DNA from: Streptomyces cinerochromogenes
Lineage (GTDB): Bacteria; Actinomycetota; Actinomycetes; Streptomycetales; Streptomycetaceae
DNA length: 64,000 bases
Assembly: GCF_014648635.1 (NCBI RefSeq)
Contig: NZ_BMRM01000003.1
Coordinates: 248,001 to 312,000, forward strand
Direction: 5' to 3'
The first letter of the stretch is position 1; each line of letters opens with the position of its first letter. Position numbers and translations under genes: made by a program. Below, one piece after another: positions 1 through 7,458 of this stretch. The notes below the pieces were generated by a model. The model worked only from the letters and a program-made list of their open reading frames with translations. It did not search any database and had not been told where the DNA came from.

Positions 1-1
1 C

Positions 2-139
2 CCGCACTCCCTCCTCTGGCACCGCGACAACCCGCACCCGGCGCTGGCCGCCCTCCGCGCCCACCTCGCCACGACCACGTCGGGCCACGACACCGCCGGA
101 ACGTGGACACCGGACTGGGTGATCCCGCGGACTGGGTGA
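2..139 (+). CDS. C-terminal end of a probable LysR-type regulator (5' partial)
   Basis: Frame 2 is open from the window edge to a TGA at 137-139. It encodes about 45 residues, beginning PHSLLWHRDNPHPALAALRA and ending PDWVIPRTG. The stretch hydrophobic-W-R-D-N-P-H-P-A-L followed by a short helix resembles the extreme C terminus of the effector-binding domain in actinobacterial LysR regulators; that match is from memory of the family and rests on few residues. A 17-bp tandem duplication (111-127 and 128-144) covers the stop region and changes the last residues: with one copy the protein would end PDWVIPR. A terminator hairpin overlaps the stop. The DNA-binding domain lies outside the window, so the assignment is tentative. 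Confidence 0.45.
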   Translation, partial: PHSLLWHRDNPHPALAALRAHLATTTSGHDTAGTWTPDWVIPRTG

Positions 140-144
140 TCCCG
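111..144 (+). repeat. 17-bp perfect tandem duplication at a gene end
   Basis: The 17-mer CGGACTGGGTGATCCCG occurs twice head to tail (111-127, 128-144). It shifts the stop of the gene ending here and adds two residues. It also supplies two copies of the left arm of the adjacent terminator stem. Confidence 0.9.
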
Positions 145-162
145 CGCTGAACGCGCGGGATC
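138..162 (+). terminator. Hairpin terminator overlapping the LysR-type stop codon
   Basis: GATCCCGCG (138-146) pairs perfectly with CGCGGGATC (154-162) around a 7-nt loop. There is no U tract, as is common for actinomycete terminators. Confidence 0.55.
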
Positions 163-366
163 CCCTTCACCTCGCCCCGGTCCTTCCGTCCCCGCTACGC
201 CGTCTCCGGCGTGCTCCTCGTGCTCGGCACCCTCACCCGGCCCGGGCCGGGCCGGGCGGATCCAGCAGGCCTGTCCGCTCGGGTGTGTTCTTCGACCGGC
301 ATCGCCGAGGTGCGGTTCATTCCCTGGAACGCGTGGGAGGGCGGCGGGCCCTGGTCCTCGGGCGGG

Positions 367-519
367 TCAAGCGGACCGGCGGGCGCGCAGCTTGTCGAAG
401 AGCCGCTGGGCCTGGGCGCGGCGGCGCGGATCGGCCGCGGTACGGCGTACCTGTGCGATCGTGCGCTGCCCCTGCGGACTCCTCGCGAACTGCTTGAGCC
501 GTTGAACAACTCCTGACAT
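367..519 (-). CDS. Small basic conserved protein, 50 aa
   Basis: This minus-strand gene starts at an ATG (519-517) preceded by AAGGAG (524-529) at good spacing; a longer frame upstream lacks a ribosome site and reads as non-coding. The product begins MSGVVQRLKQFARSPQGQRT and ends KLRARRSA. It is rich in Arg, Lys and Gln and predicted helical, with no signal peptide or membrane segment. Short proteins of this MSG-x4-LKQFARSP-x-G type recur in Streptomyces genomes as hypotheticals; I know of no assigned function. The high positive charge would suit nucleic-acid or membrane-surface binding, but that is only inference. It stands alone between the LysR-type gene end and the hydrolase. Confidence 0.6.
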   Translation of the reverse strand: MSGVVQRLKQFARSPQGQRTIAQVRRTAADPRRRAQAQRLFDKLRARRSA

Positions 520-744
520 GACACTCCTTTCGCCAGGGGTGCCCTGCTCTCGTCGGGCCCCACGCGATCCGACTACCCGGTGACCGGCGGTCCAGCCTCT
601 TCCGGCCGAGGGGACACCGTCGCGGCGCCGCGCGGGGTGCGGAGGTGCCCTGGCCGGCACGGTCACCCCGACACCTCGCCCTCTGCGAGGCCTCCGGGTG
701 ACACGACGGTGGATCCGGCCCCGGCACCGGCCTTCCCCGGTCGG

Positions 745-1623
745 TCACCGCTTCAAGAGGTCCAGGATCAGCGCGGCGATGTCCTTCGGAGCCTCCTCGG
801 CCATGAAGTGGCCCGCCCGGGTGGTGACGTGGCGGAGATCGGTCGCCCACGGCTGCCAGACAGCGGTGGCGTCGAACCCCAACTGGCGGCCCCAGTCCTG
901 CTGGACGACCGTCACCGGCATGGTGAGCCGGTTGCCGGCGTCGAGGTCGGCCTGGTCGTGCCGGATGTCGACGGTCGCGGTGGCGCGGTAGTCGGCGACG
1001 ATCGAGGGGACGGCACCCCGGCACGCACGGAGGTACTCGGCGCGCACGTCCGCCGGGATCGCGTCGGAGTTCGTGGACCAGACGTCGAGGAAGTGGCCGA
1101 AGAACGCGTCGGCGCTGCCCGCGATCATCCGCTCGGGCAGGCCGGGCGGCTGGGCCATCAGGTACAGGTGGAAGGCCACCGCGGCGCTGACGCCGTGGAG
1201 GACCTTCCAGGTGTCCAGAGTGGGGACGATGTCCAGGATGCCCAGGTGGCTGATCCGATCCGGGTGGTCCAGGCCGGCCCGGAAGGCGACGTGCCCGCCG
1301 CGGTCGTGCCCGACCAGGGCGAACCGGTCGATTCCGAGCGCGTCGGCCAGGGCGACGATGTCCGCGGCCATCGTCCGCTTCGTGTACGTGTCCTCGGCGA
1401 CCGCCTCCGGCTTGCTGCTCGCGCCGTAGCCGCGAAGGTCGGGACAGACCACGGTGTGGTGCTCGGCCAGGACGGGAGCGACATGCCGCCACATCAGACG
1501 GGTCTGCGGAAAGCCGTGCAGCAGCACGACGGCCGGTCCGTCACCCCCGACCGCCGCGTTCAGCTCGACGCCGTCGGCCACACCGATCGACCTGGTCTCG
1601 AAGCCCGGCATGGTGATGCCCAT
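745..1623 (-). CDS. Alpha/beta hydrolase of the fluoroacetate dehalogenase / epoxide hydrolase group
   Basis: The 292-residue product has the oxyanion motif HGFPQTR (from about residue 36), the nucleophile elbow GHDRGG with Asp107 as nucleophile, and the catalytic His272 in GHFMAEEAP. An Asp nucleophile and DRGG Arg residues are family traits of haloacetate dehalogenases and some epoxide hydrolases. The cap keeps the His of the fluoride-pocket His-Trp pair (FHLYLMAQPPGLPE), but the Trp is Leu, so true defluorinase activity is doubtful. The Tyr of DYRA is present. I chose the ATG at 1623 because a GGGAG sits about 10 nt upstream; the GTG at 1632 is too close to that site. No signal peptide, so probably cytosolic. 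It is divergent from the SARP-type regulator, which may control it. Substrate is unknown. Confidence 0.82.
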   Translation of the reverse strand: MGITMPGFETRSIGVADGVELNAAVGGDGPAVVLLHGFPQTRLMWRHVAPVLAEHHTVVCPDLRGYGASSKPEAVAEDTYTKRTMAADIVALADALGIDRFALVGHDRGGHVAFRAGLDHPDRISHLGILDIVPTLDTWKVLHGVSAAVAFHLYLMAQPPGLPERMIAGSADAFFGHFLDVWSTNSDAIPADVRAEYLRACRGAVPSIVADYRATATVDIRHDQADLDAGNRLTMPVTVVQQDWGRQLGFDATAVWQPWATDLRHVTTRAGHFMAEEAPKDIAALILDLLKR

Positions 1624-1756
1624 CGTTGCCACTCTCCCTCACTCGGACGCGTGAGCCGCTGGTGCTCACGCGTGGATGCATCAGCGACAGGGAGGATCGG
1701 GGAGCCGGGTCAGCAGTGGATCAGCAGCGGCAGCCCGGGCCGAGGACAATGAGGAC

Positions 1757-3703
1757 ATGGAGATCTTCGTCCAGGTGCTCGGACCGATCGAGGTCAGGGA
1801 CACCGAGGACCGTGCCGTTGCGGTCGGCAGCCGGCGCCGCCGCGAGCTTCTGGGACGGCTGGTCGCGGCCGGCGGCCGGGTCGTACCCCTCGCGGTGCTG
1901 GCCGATGATCTCTGGGAGGACCCCCCGCCCACAGCGGCCGGGACGATCCGCACCTTCATCGCCGAGCTGCGCCGGGCCCTCGAACCGGACCGTCCTCCGC
2001 GAACCCCGTCCCGCGTCATCGAGACCGTCGGTACCGGGTACGCCCTGCGCGTCGCGCGGGAACACGTCGACGTCCACCGCTTCGAGGACACCCTCCGGGC
2101 CGTGCGCGACCGCCCCGGCGACCAGGTGGCCCGCGCGCTGGGCGAAGCGCTCTCGTGGTGGCGGGGCGAGCCGTACGCAGACCTCGACGCCTCCGCCTGG
2201 CTGACATCGGAGCGTGCCCGCCTGGCAGAACTGCACCGTCAAGCCGTCGAGCTGCGCGCCCGGGCGGTGCTCGACCTCGGGCGTGGCGCGTTCCTCGTCC
2301 CGGAGCTGGAGGCGTTGGCGACCGCGCACCCGTGGCGGGAGCACGCCTGGGTCCTGCTGTCCCACGCTCTCTACCAAGCCGGACGGCAGGTCGATGCGCT
2401 GGCCTCACTGCGTGCCGCGCGGGCCGGCCTGCTGGATCGGTTCGGACTGGAATCGGTGGACGGTCTCGACCACCTCGAACGTGACATCCTCCGGCACGCC
2501 GCGCACCTCACGCCCGCGCCCCGCGACGAGGACCGGTTGCGCCTTCTCACGCGCACGGAAGCGACGGGGACCTACACCCGGCTCCGCTCGATGAGCACCG
2601 TGGCCGGGGCGGCCGCGGTCACAGGCGGCACCAACCTGGTACTGGCCCAGGAGCAACGCGCCGCGGCAGCCGCGGAAGCGGAACGGACCGGAGACCCGGG
2701 CCTCACCGCCCGCGTGATCGCGGCGTACGACGTCCCCACCATCTGGACGCGCGCCGACGATCCCGGACGGTCCGAGGCCCTGGTCGCGATCACGCGGCGC
2801 ACGCTGCACCGACTCGGCCCAGCGGCCCCACCCGCGCTTCGCGCCCGTCTGCTCGCGACCATCGGGCTGGAGCATCGCGGAACCCGGGACCGCTGGGCCG
2901 CCGAGGCGGCAGCCGAAGCCGAACAACTCGCCCGAGACCTGCGCGACCCCCACGCACTCGTCCTCGCGCTCGACGCCCGCTTCGTGCAGTCCTTCCAGCA
3001 GCCGGGGCGCACCGGCGAACGCGACGTGATCGCCGGCGAGTTGATCGACCTCTCCACACGGCATGATCTCCCGCTGTTCGAGATCCTCGGCCATCTGATC
3101 AAGATGCAGGTCTGCGCGGCCCGCGGCCACACCGACACCGCGCGACGCCACGTCGTGTCCGCCGAGCGGCTCGCCACCGTCCACGAGACCCCGCTCGTTC
3201 ACGTCCTCACCGCCGCTTTCCGGGCCATGCGGCTGGCAGAACGATCGAGCGACCCCGCCGAGGCCGCCCACGCCTACCGCACCGTGGCCGCCGACCTCGC
3301 CGGCGCCGGCATGCCCGGGGTGGAAGCCGGCGTCCTCCCGCTCGCGCTCCTCTCGCTCAGCATGCGCCACGGGCGTCCCGCGCCGACGGACCCCGCACTC
3401 GACTGGGGCCCCTACCGCCCCTGGGTCCAGCCCCTCCTCGACCTCGCCCGCGGCGACCTCGCGGCGGCCCGCCGGACCGCCGCCGTCCCGCCCACACCCC
3501 CGGCCGATCACCTGTACGACGCACTCTGGGCCGTCACCGCGCACACGGCGATCCTGCTCCGGGACGCACCGCTCGCCGCACGAGCGCACGACGCGCTCTC
3601 CCCCCTGCGCGGCGAGATCGCGGGCGGAACAACCGGCATGATCACGTTCGGACCGGTCAACGACATCCTGTCCGCCCTCGACCAGCACCCCGTCCGGCGA
3701 TGA
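1757..3703 (+). CDS. SARP/AfsR-like transcriptional regulator (wHTH-BTAD plus helical C-terminal domain)
   Basis: Residues 1-95 form an OmpR-type winged helix starting MEIFVQVLGPIEV, the usual start of SARP proteins. Residues about 100-250 match the bacterial transcriptional activation domain (SWWRGEPYADL, ARLAELHRQAVELRARAVLDLG). Residues 260-648 are an Ala/Arg-rich helical repeat region resembling TPR sensor domains of large SARP or LuxR regulators; I see no P-loop, so it is not a full AfsR-type STAND ATPase. The frame is open from 1676, but the ATG at 1757 fits the domain start and has GAGGAC just upstream. Its promoter lies in the 133-bp region shared with the divergent hydrolase, the likeliest target. 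It is about 32 kb from the polyketide cluster, so I do not propose it as the pathway regulator. Confidence 0.85.
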   Translation: MEIFVQVLGPIEVRDTEDRAVAVGSRRRRELLGRLVAAGGRVVPLAVLADDLWEDPPPTAAGTIRTFIAELRRALEPDRPPRTPSRVIETVGTGYALRVAREHVDVHRFEDTLRAVRDRPGDQVARALGEALSWWRGEPYADLDASAWLTSERARLAELHRQAVELRARAVLDLGRGAFLVPELEALATAHPWREHAWVLLSHALYQAGRQVDALASLRAARAGLLDRFGLESVDGLDHLERDILRHAAHLTPAPRDEDRLRLLTRTEATGTYTRLRSMSTVAGAAAVTGGTNLVLAQEQRAAAAAEAERTGDPGLTARVIAAYDVPTIWTRADDPGRSEALVAITRRTLHRLGPAAPPALRARLLATIGLEHRGTRDRWAAEAAAEAEQLARDLRDPHALVLALDARFVQSFQQPGRTGERDVIAGELIDLSTRHDLPLFEILGHLIKMQVCAARGHTDTARRHVVSAERLATVHETPLVHVLTAAFRAMRLAERSSDPAEAAHAYRTVAADLAGAGMPGVEAGVLPLALLSLSMRHGRPAPTDPALDWGPYRPWVQPLLDLARGDLAAARRTAAVPPTPPADHLYDALWAVTAHTAILLRDAPLAARAHDALSPLRGEIAGGTTGMITFGPVNDILSALDQHPVRR

Positions 3704-3778
3704 CGCCCGCCCCTGGCACCGCAGCCCGTTTCCCGAGTCCGTCACGCACTCGGCCCGTTCGCGTCGGCGCACCGGCAC

Positions 3779-3784
3779 TAGGCT
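3779..3784 (+). promoter_or_regulatory. -10 box TAGGCT of a probable leaderless promoter
   Basis: TAGGCT is followed by exactly 6 nt and then the GTG start at 3791. The same geometry occurs at 11853 and 28710. I see no convincing -35. Confidence 0.45.
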
Positions 3785-3790
3785 GCAACG

Positions 3791-4333
3791 GTGACCTCTC
3801 CGCCGGAAGACCCGCCGCCACTGTTCAGCGAGGACGACCGCGACACGGCTGTGCGGCGCGTGCAGGACGCGTACGCCGAAGGGCACATCTCCCACGAGGA
3901 GATGGACGAACGCCTCCACCGGGTACTCACCGCCCGGACGCACAGCGACCTTGCGCCGGCCCTGGCCGCACTCCCGGAGGAGAACGCGGGCACCACGTCC
4001 ACGATCGCCGCCGCCGGCGGACGGATCAAGCGGCGCGGCGCGTGGCGGGTACCTCGGACCCTCAAGGTGGCGTCCGCGTTCGGACGGGTGCACCTGGACC
4101 TGTCCCAGGCGGTCATCGAGCATCCAGTGGTCGACATCGAGCTGCAACTCGGCACCGGCAGAGCCAGGATCACGGTGCCCCGTGACGCGATCGTCGACCT
4201 CGACGGTCTGCACACCGCGTGGATGGACACGCTCTACACACCCCGGCGACGCTCCCGCCCCGTCGGGCCGAGGATCCGGATCTCCGGGACCATGGGGTTC
4301 GGACGGTTGAAGATCCGCCACGCGCGGCGCTGA
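3791..4333 (+). CDS. DUF1707 domain protein, 180 aa
   Basis: The N-terminal third (FSEDDRDTAVRRVQDAYAEG followed by EEMDERLHRVLTARTHSDL) is the DUF1707 helical domain common in actinomycetes, where it often precedes a membrane or sensory part. Here residues 75-180 are a beta-rich segment (VHLDLSQAVIEH, VDIELQLGTGRARITVP, IRISGTMGFGRLKIRH) resembling the C-terminal domain of the LiaF/YvqF cell-wall-response family. There is no transmembrane helix, so it is probably cytoplasmic or peripheral. The GTG at 3791 lies 6 nt after a TAGGCT -10 box (3779-3784), so the mRNA is probably leaderless. It is convergent with the acetyltransferase gene downstream. Function is unknown. Confidence 0.75.
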   Translation: MTSPPEDPPPLFSEDDRDTAVRRVQDAYAEGHISHEEMDERLHRVLTARTHSDLAPALAALPEENAGTTSTIAAAGGRIKRRGAWRVPRTLKVASAFGRVHLDLSQAVIEHPVVDIELQLGTGRARITVPRDAIVDLDGLHTAWMDTLYTPRRRSRPVGPRIRISGTMGFGRLKIRHARR

Positions 4334-4418
4334 AACGCCTGCCCACGAGACGTGACACCCTACGACGTAACGCGCGTCCCGTTCTGCGATGGGCGGAGGG
4401 TCGCTGGAGTCGCCGGGC

Positions 4419-5741
4419 TCAAGGGCCCGGGTCCTGCGGGGTGTTGACCCAGACGCCTTGTGGTGAGAGCCGCCGGGCGAGACGCTGTCCCGCTTCGCTG
4501 ATCGGAACCGACCAGGAGACATCGGCGACCTGACAACCGAAGTCGTCGGCGAGCGTCCGCACGAGGCGGGCGCCCGTACCCCGGCGGCGGTGGGTGTCCG
4601 CCACCCAGATCAAGTCGATGCACGGGCGCAGGGTGTCGTCCCGCTCGCCGTACCGCGACCCTCTGGCCAGATCCCACCTGGCGTGCCGACTGCGGTCACT
4701 GGAGACCAGGTAGCCGACGACGCGCTCGTTCGCCTTCAGCAGGTACGCCCGCACGTCCCCCGGAGTGGCCTCGGGCGCATCGAGGTGGGACCACGAGCTG
4801 AAGTCGTAGTGGTTCTCCCGCTGCGGCATCCTCGCCACCCGGGAGACCAGCTTCCGCCACGCGATGGGCGACCGGGTCGTCACGACGGCCAGCCCGCCCC
4901 ACCACGCGAGGTTCCTGGGTACGGGGACACCGAGTGCCCATTGCACGTGGTGCGTGGCGTGCCGGTCGTCGTCCTCCCCGCGGGCGTGCAGATCCATGCC
5001 ACAGGGGCAGTCGCCGCGGCTCGGGCTCCCGACCGCACGGAACCGGACGGGCACCGCGCCGTGACTGAGGCGGTGGTCCCTGCCGCCCACCGGGGGTCTG
5101 GCGGGAGCGCCGTCCGGCTCGGCGTACCCGGTCCAGCGGTCCACCCACCCGGGATACCGCTCCGGATGGGCCTCCCGCTCCTGCTTCTCGACAGGTGACA
5201 GCGTCGGACGGACCCACACGCTCCCGGCCGTGGCGCGACCGTTGAGGCGTACGCCCTGCTCCTTGGCCTTGCGGCGCAGGAACCGCAGGAACACGGCGGG
5301 CGGAGAGGCGAAGTCGACGCCGCGTACGAGTTCACGCTGACCGGGGGCCAGCCAGCCGTCGACGGGAAGCGCCAGCCGTTCGGCGAGCGTGTGGAGCCCG
5401 CTGTAGTCATGGTCGAGTTCGGCGGTGCGCAGCGCCTCGACCGCGGCATCGACATGCGGGAACGGAACGAACAGCGGGATCCAGGCCGGGCCGCTGCCCC
5501 ACGCGAACTCGCCTGGACAGCCGTCGTACCGAATGCGGTCCATGCAGGCTTCACGCGCCCTGTCGACGGCTTCCGTGTAGGCGGCGGGCAGTCGGTCGTC
5601 GCGGTCCGACGAGTCCGTGGCGCTGAGGTACCCGTCGCGGTCGAGAGACACCGTCGCGTACCAGCGGTAGGCCCGGACATGGATCTTCCGGGAACGCCAG
5701 CCACGCAGACCGGGGTCGAGGTCGATCGTGCGCTCCGTCAT
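4419..5741 (-). CDS. Acetyltransferase with Eco1/ESCO-like zinc finger and GNAT domain, 440 aa
   Basis: Residues 1-230 match nothing I recognise. From about residue 245 there is a C2H2-type finger: CPCGM, then an acidic ED-D-D stretch, then H-x2-HH. The final 100 residues contain VVGYLVSSD, IDLIWVADTHRRRGTGARLV and VSWSVPISEAGQRLA, ending GVWVN. In eukaryotic Eco1/ESCO cohesin acetyltransferases the order is the same: a C-x2-CGM finger with ED...H-x2-HH, VVG-x-LI, IWV-x4-RR-x-IA-x-RLV as the acetyl-CoA loop, EIAFSDPTPDGKLFA, and a short final strand. Here the finger has one residue rather than two between its first cysteines. The protein is therefore probably an acetyl-CoA-dependent acetyltransferase; its substrate in a bacterium is unknown. 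The start ATG at 5741 has only a weak GAGCGGGG site upstream. Confidence 0.72.
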   Translation of the reverse strand: MTERTIDLDPGLRGWRSRKIHVRAYRWYATVSLDRDGYLSATDSSDRDDRLPAAYTEAVDRAREACMDRIRYDGCPGEFAWGSGPAWIPLFVPFPHVDAAVEALRTAELDHDYSGLHTLAERLALPVDGWLAPGQRELVRGVDFASPPAVFLRFLRRKAKEQGVRLNGRATAGSVWVRPTLSPVEKQEREAHPERYPGWVDRWTGYAEPDGAPARPPVGGRDHRLSHGAVPVRFRAVGSPSRGDCPCGMDLHARGEDDDRHATHHVQWALGVPVPRNLAWWGGLAVVTTRSPIAWRKLVSRVARMPQRENHYDFSSWSHLDAPEATPGDVRAYLLKANERVVGYLVSSDRSRHARWDLARGSRYGERDDTLRPCIDLIWVADTHRRRGTGARLVRTLADDFGCQVADVSWSVPISEAGQRLARRLSPQGVWVNTPQDPGP

Positions 5742-5872
5742 GCGCCCCGCTCTTCGTCCCGTCGCTGCCCATCGCGTGCCAGGAGAGCGTACCGGGACTC
5801 AGGGGGCCGGCGCCTTCGTCAGCCCCCCCCGGGCGGGCCCCGGCGTCGGCCGTGCCCGCGCCGCGGGGGCCT

Positions 5873-6724
5873 TCAGATGGAGAAGGGTGTCTGGGTGAGG
5901 AAGGCCTGGCTGGACTTGCCCGTCTGGAACAGGTTGGGCGTCTGGTAGAAGGGCATTCTCTCCACGATCTGCCGGTGCAGGCTGGTGTACGTTCCTCGGA
6001 AGGCGCCGTTCCGCCAGGTCTTCAGGAGTGTCTCGGTGAACAGCCCGTTGGGGCCCGCGCCGTCGCTGGAGGTCTGGTTGTCCTGGCAGCCGGAGACCAG
6101 CAGGACGTCCGCCTTGGTCTGCTGCTGGTCCAGTGAGGGAAGGTCGCGCTGGATCGAGTCGTACAGCTCCTGCTCCCGCTGGTAGTTGCGGAACTGCGCG
6201 TCCTGGGGGAGGGCCCTGATCCTGGTCCGGACCTCGGCCGGTTCCGCGGTGTCGAAGGCGCGCTGCAGCTCCGCGCCGTCGAGGAAGAGCGACAGCTCAC
6301 GGGCCACGGTGCCGCTGTGGCAGCTGTCGGACAGCATGACGATCCGTACGTCCTCGGCGAACGTGGCGAACAGCGCGTACAGTTCGTCGTCGATCAGCTG
6401 ACGGTCGTAGAGCACCCAGGTCTCGTCCATCCGGTCGGGCTCGTCACCGTTCTTGTCGGGCACCTGCGAGCCGTGCCCCGCGTACGTGAGCAGGAGCATG
6501 TCCCCGGCGGTGAGACGAGACGCGGCGTCCTTCAGCGCCTGTGTGACGTTGCTGCTGGTGGCTTCCTTGGTGAGCAGGGTGCCGAGCACGTCGAACCCCG
6601 CTGACCTGGCGAGACCGGTCATGGTGGCGGCGTCGTTCTCGGGGTTCTTCAGCTCGCCCTTGGTGCCGTACTTGTCCTCGTCGATCTCGTTGAGGCCGAT
6701 GTGGACGGACAGGCCCTTGGCCAT
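5873..6724 (-). CDS. Metacaspase / caspase-like cysteine protease (peptidase C14 family), 283 aa
   Basis: The catalytic dyad is clear: His84 in TYAGHGSQV and Cys135 in LSDSCHSGT, with the usual spacing and an acidic substrate pocket (DEPDRMDE). The start MAKGLSVHIGLNEID is typical of short bacterial orthocaspases. No signal peptide, membrane segment or C-terminal repeat is present, so it is a stand-alone cytosolic p20-like enzyme. Family members cleave after Arg or Lys and are often calcium-dependent; that is family knowledge. The ATG at 6724 has AGGAGG upstream, whereas the longer open frame to 7153 has no ribosome site and is rejected. No target or toxin partner is encoded beside it. It is divergent from the small PH-like protein gene. 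Confidence 0.88.
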   Translation of the reverse strand: MAKGLSVHIGLNEIDEDKYGTKGELKNPENDAATMTGLARSAGFDVLGTLLTKEATSSNVTQALKDAASRLTAGDMLLLTYAGHGSQVPDKNGDEPDRMDETWVLYDRQLIDDELYALFATFAEDVRIVMLSDSCHSGTVARELSLFLDGAELQRAFDTAEPAEVRTRIRALPQDAQFRNYQREQELYDSIQRDLPSLDQQQTKADVLLVSGCQDNQTSSDGAGPNGLFTETLLKTWRNGAFRGTYTSLHRQIVERMPFYQTPNLFQTGKSSQAFLTQTPFSI

Positions 6725-6995
6725 GGTTCCTCCTGCTGTGCGGGGATGGACGGCGGGGCCGCCCGCGTCGCCGTGTCGTATGCCATGAGCACATTCATCC
6801 GTTGCACACCGGGCCCTGCGCGCATGCGTGCCGGAGTGTTTTTCGCCTGAGAGGGCGCTTCCTTCGCTGTCGGCGGTGCTCCATCCGAGTGGGGACGGAA
6901 GGGCGGGCACGACCCTCCCTGGACAAGGGCGACGGCCGGGCCGGTGCGGCAAGGGTTCCCTGGCGGTGGGAGCCTGGACCAGGGAGGTGGTCGCG

Positions 6996-7370
6996 GTGCG
7001 GGTACGGGCTCGGGTCGACGGCGGCCGGCTCCTCGTCCGCCTGCCGTGGCGCATGGCGGTGGCCGCACGGCGGCGCGTGGTGAGGGCGCCGCTGGAAGCC
7101 GTCTCGGAGGTGCGGGTCGAACCGTCGTGGTGGCGGGCGCTGCGGCTCGGCACGCCGGGCCGGCACTACCGCTTCCGCGCAGGCCGGTGGTGCGCCGGAG
7201 AGCTGGTGCACGCCCGGGGCCGGGACCTCGTCGCGCTGGTGGCGGGGGAGCCGGCCCTGGTCGTGGACCTCCTCCACCCGCGGAGCCCGTACGCGCGCCT
7301 CGCACTGTCCGTCCCCGACCCGCACGGACTCGCGGCCGCTCTACGCCACTCCGCTGCTCCTGACACCTGA
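6996..7370 (+). CDS. Small basic PH-like hypothetical protein, 124 aa
   Basis: The product begins VRVRARVDGGRLLVRLPWRM and continues with alternating strands (VSEVRVEPSWWRALRLG, HYRFRAGRWCAGELVHARG, ALVVDLLHPRSPYARLALSV) ending in a short helix. This pattern resembles the small PH-like proteins annotated in actinomycetes, without a signal peptide or membrane helix. I chose the GTG at 6996 because GGGAGG (6982-6987) lies about 8 nt upstream; the frame is open further but lacks structure. It is divergent from the metacaspase gene and ends before a bidirectional hairpin shared with the next, convergent gene. Function is unknown. Confidence 0.6.
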   Translation: MRVRARVDGGRLLVRLPWRMAVAARRRVVRAPLEAVSEVRVEPSWWRALRLGTPGRHYRFRAGRWCAGELVHARGRDLVALVAGEPALVVDLLHPRSPYARLALSVPDPHGLAAALRHSAAPDT

Positions 7371-7424
7371 CGCTGACGCGACCGCCTGACCGCCTGACCG
7401 AACGGCTGACCGGCTGACCGGCCA

Positions 7425-7458
7425 GCTGACCGACCGGCCCGGGCGCCGGTCGGTCAGC
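7425..7458. terminator. Bidirectional hairpin between convergent genes
   Basis: GCTGACCGACCGG (7425-7437) pairs perfectly over 13 bp with CCGGTCGGTCAGC (7446-7458) around an 8-nt loop. It overlaps the stop of the minus-strand gene. The preceding bases 7389-7424 carry degenerate repeats of CTGACCG that may have generated the arm. Confidence 0.65.

Noticed and set aside
1757-3703. SARP-type regulator as pathway-specific activator of the PKS/NRPS cluster
   Set aside because: It is over 30 kb from the megasynthases with many unrelated genes between, and nothing in the sequence links them.
5873-7153. Long form of the metacaspase with a 140-residue N-terminal extension
   Set aside because: The extension is low-complexity and overlaps the divergent gene. 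The internal ATG at 6724 has AGGAGG and gives the family start.
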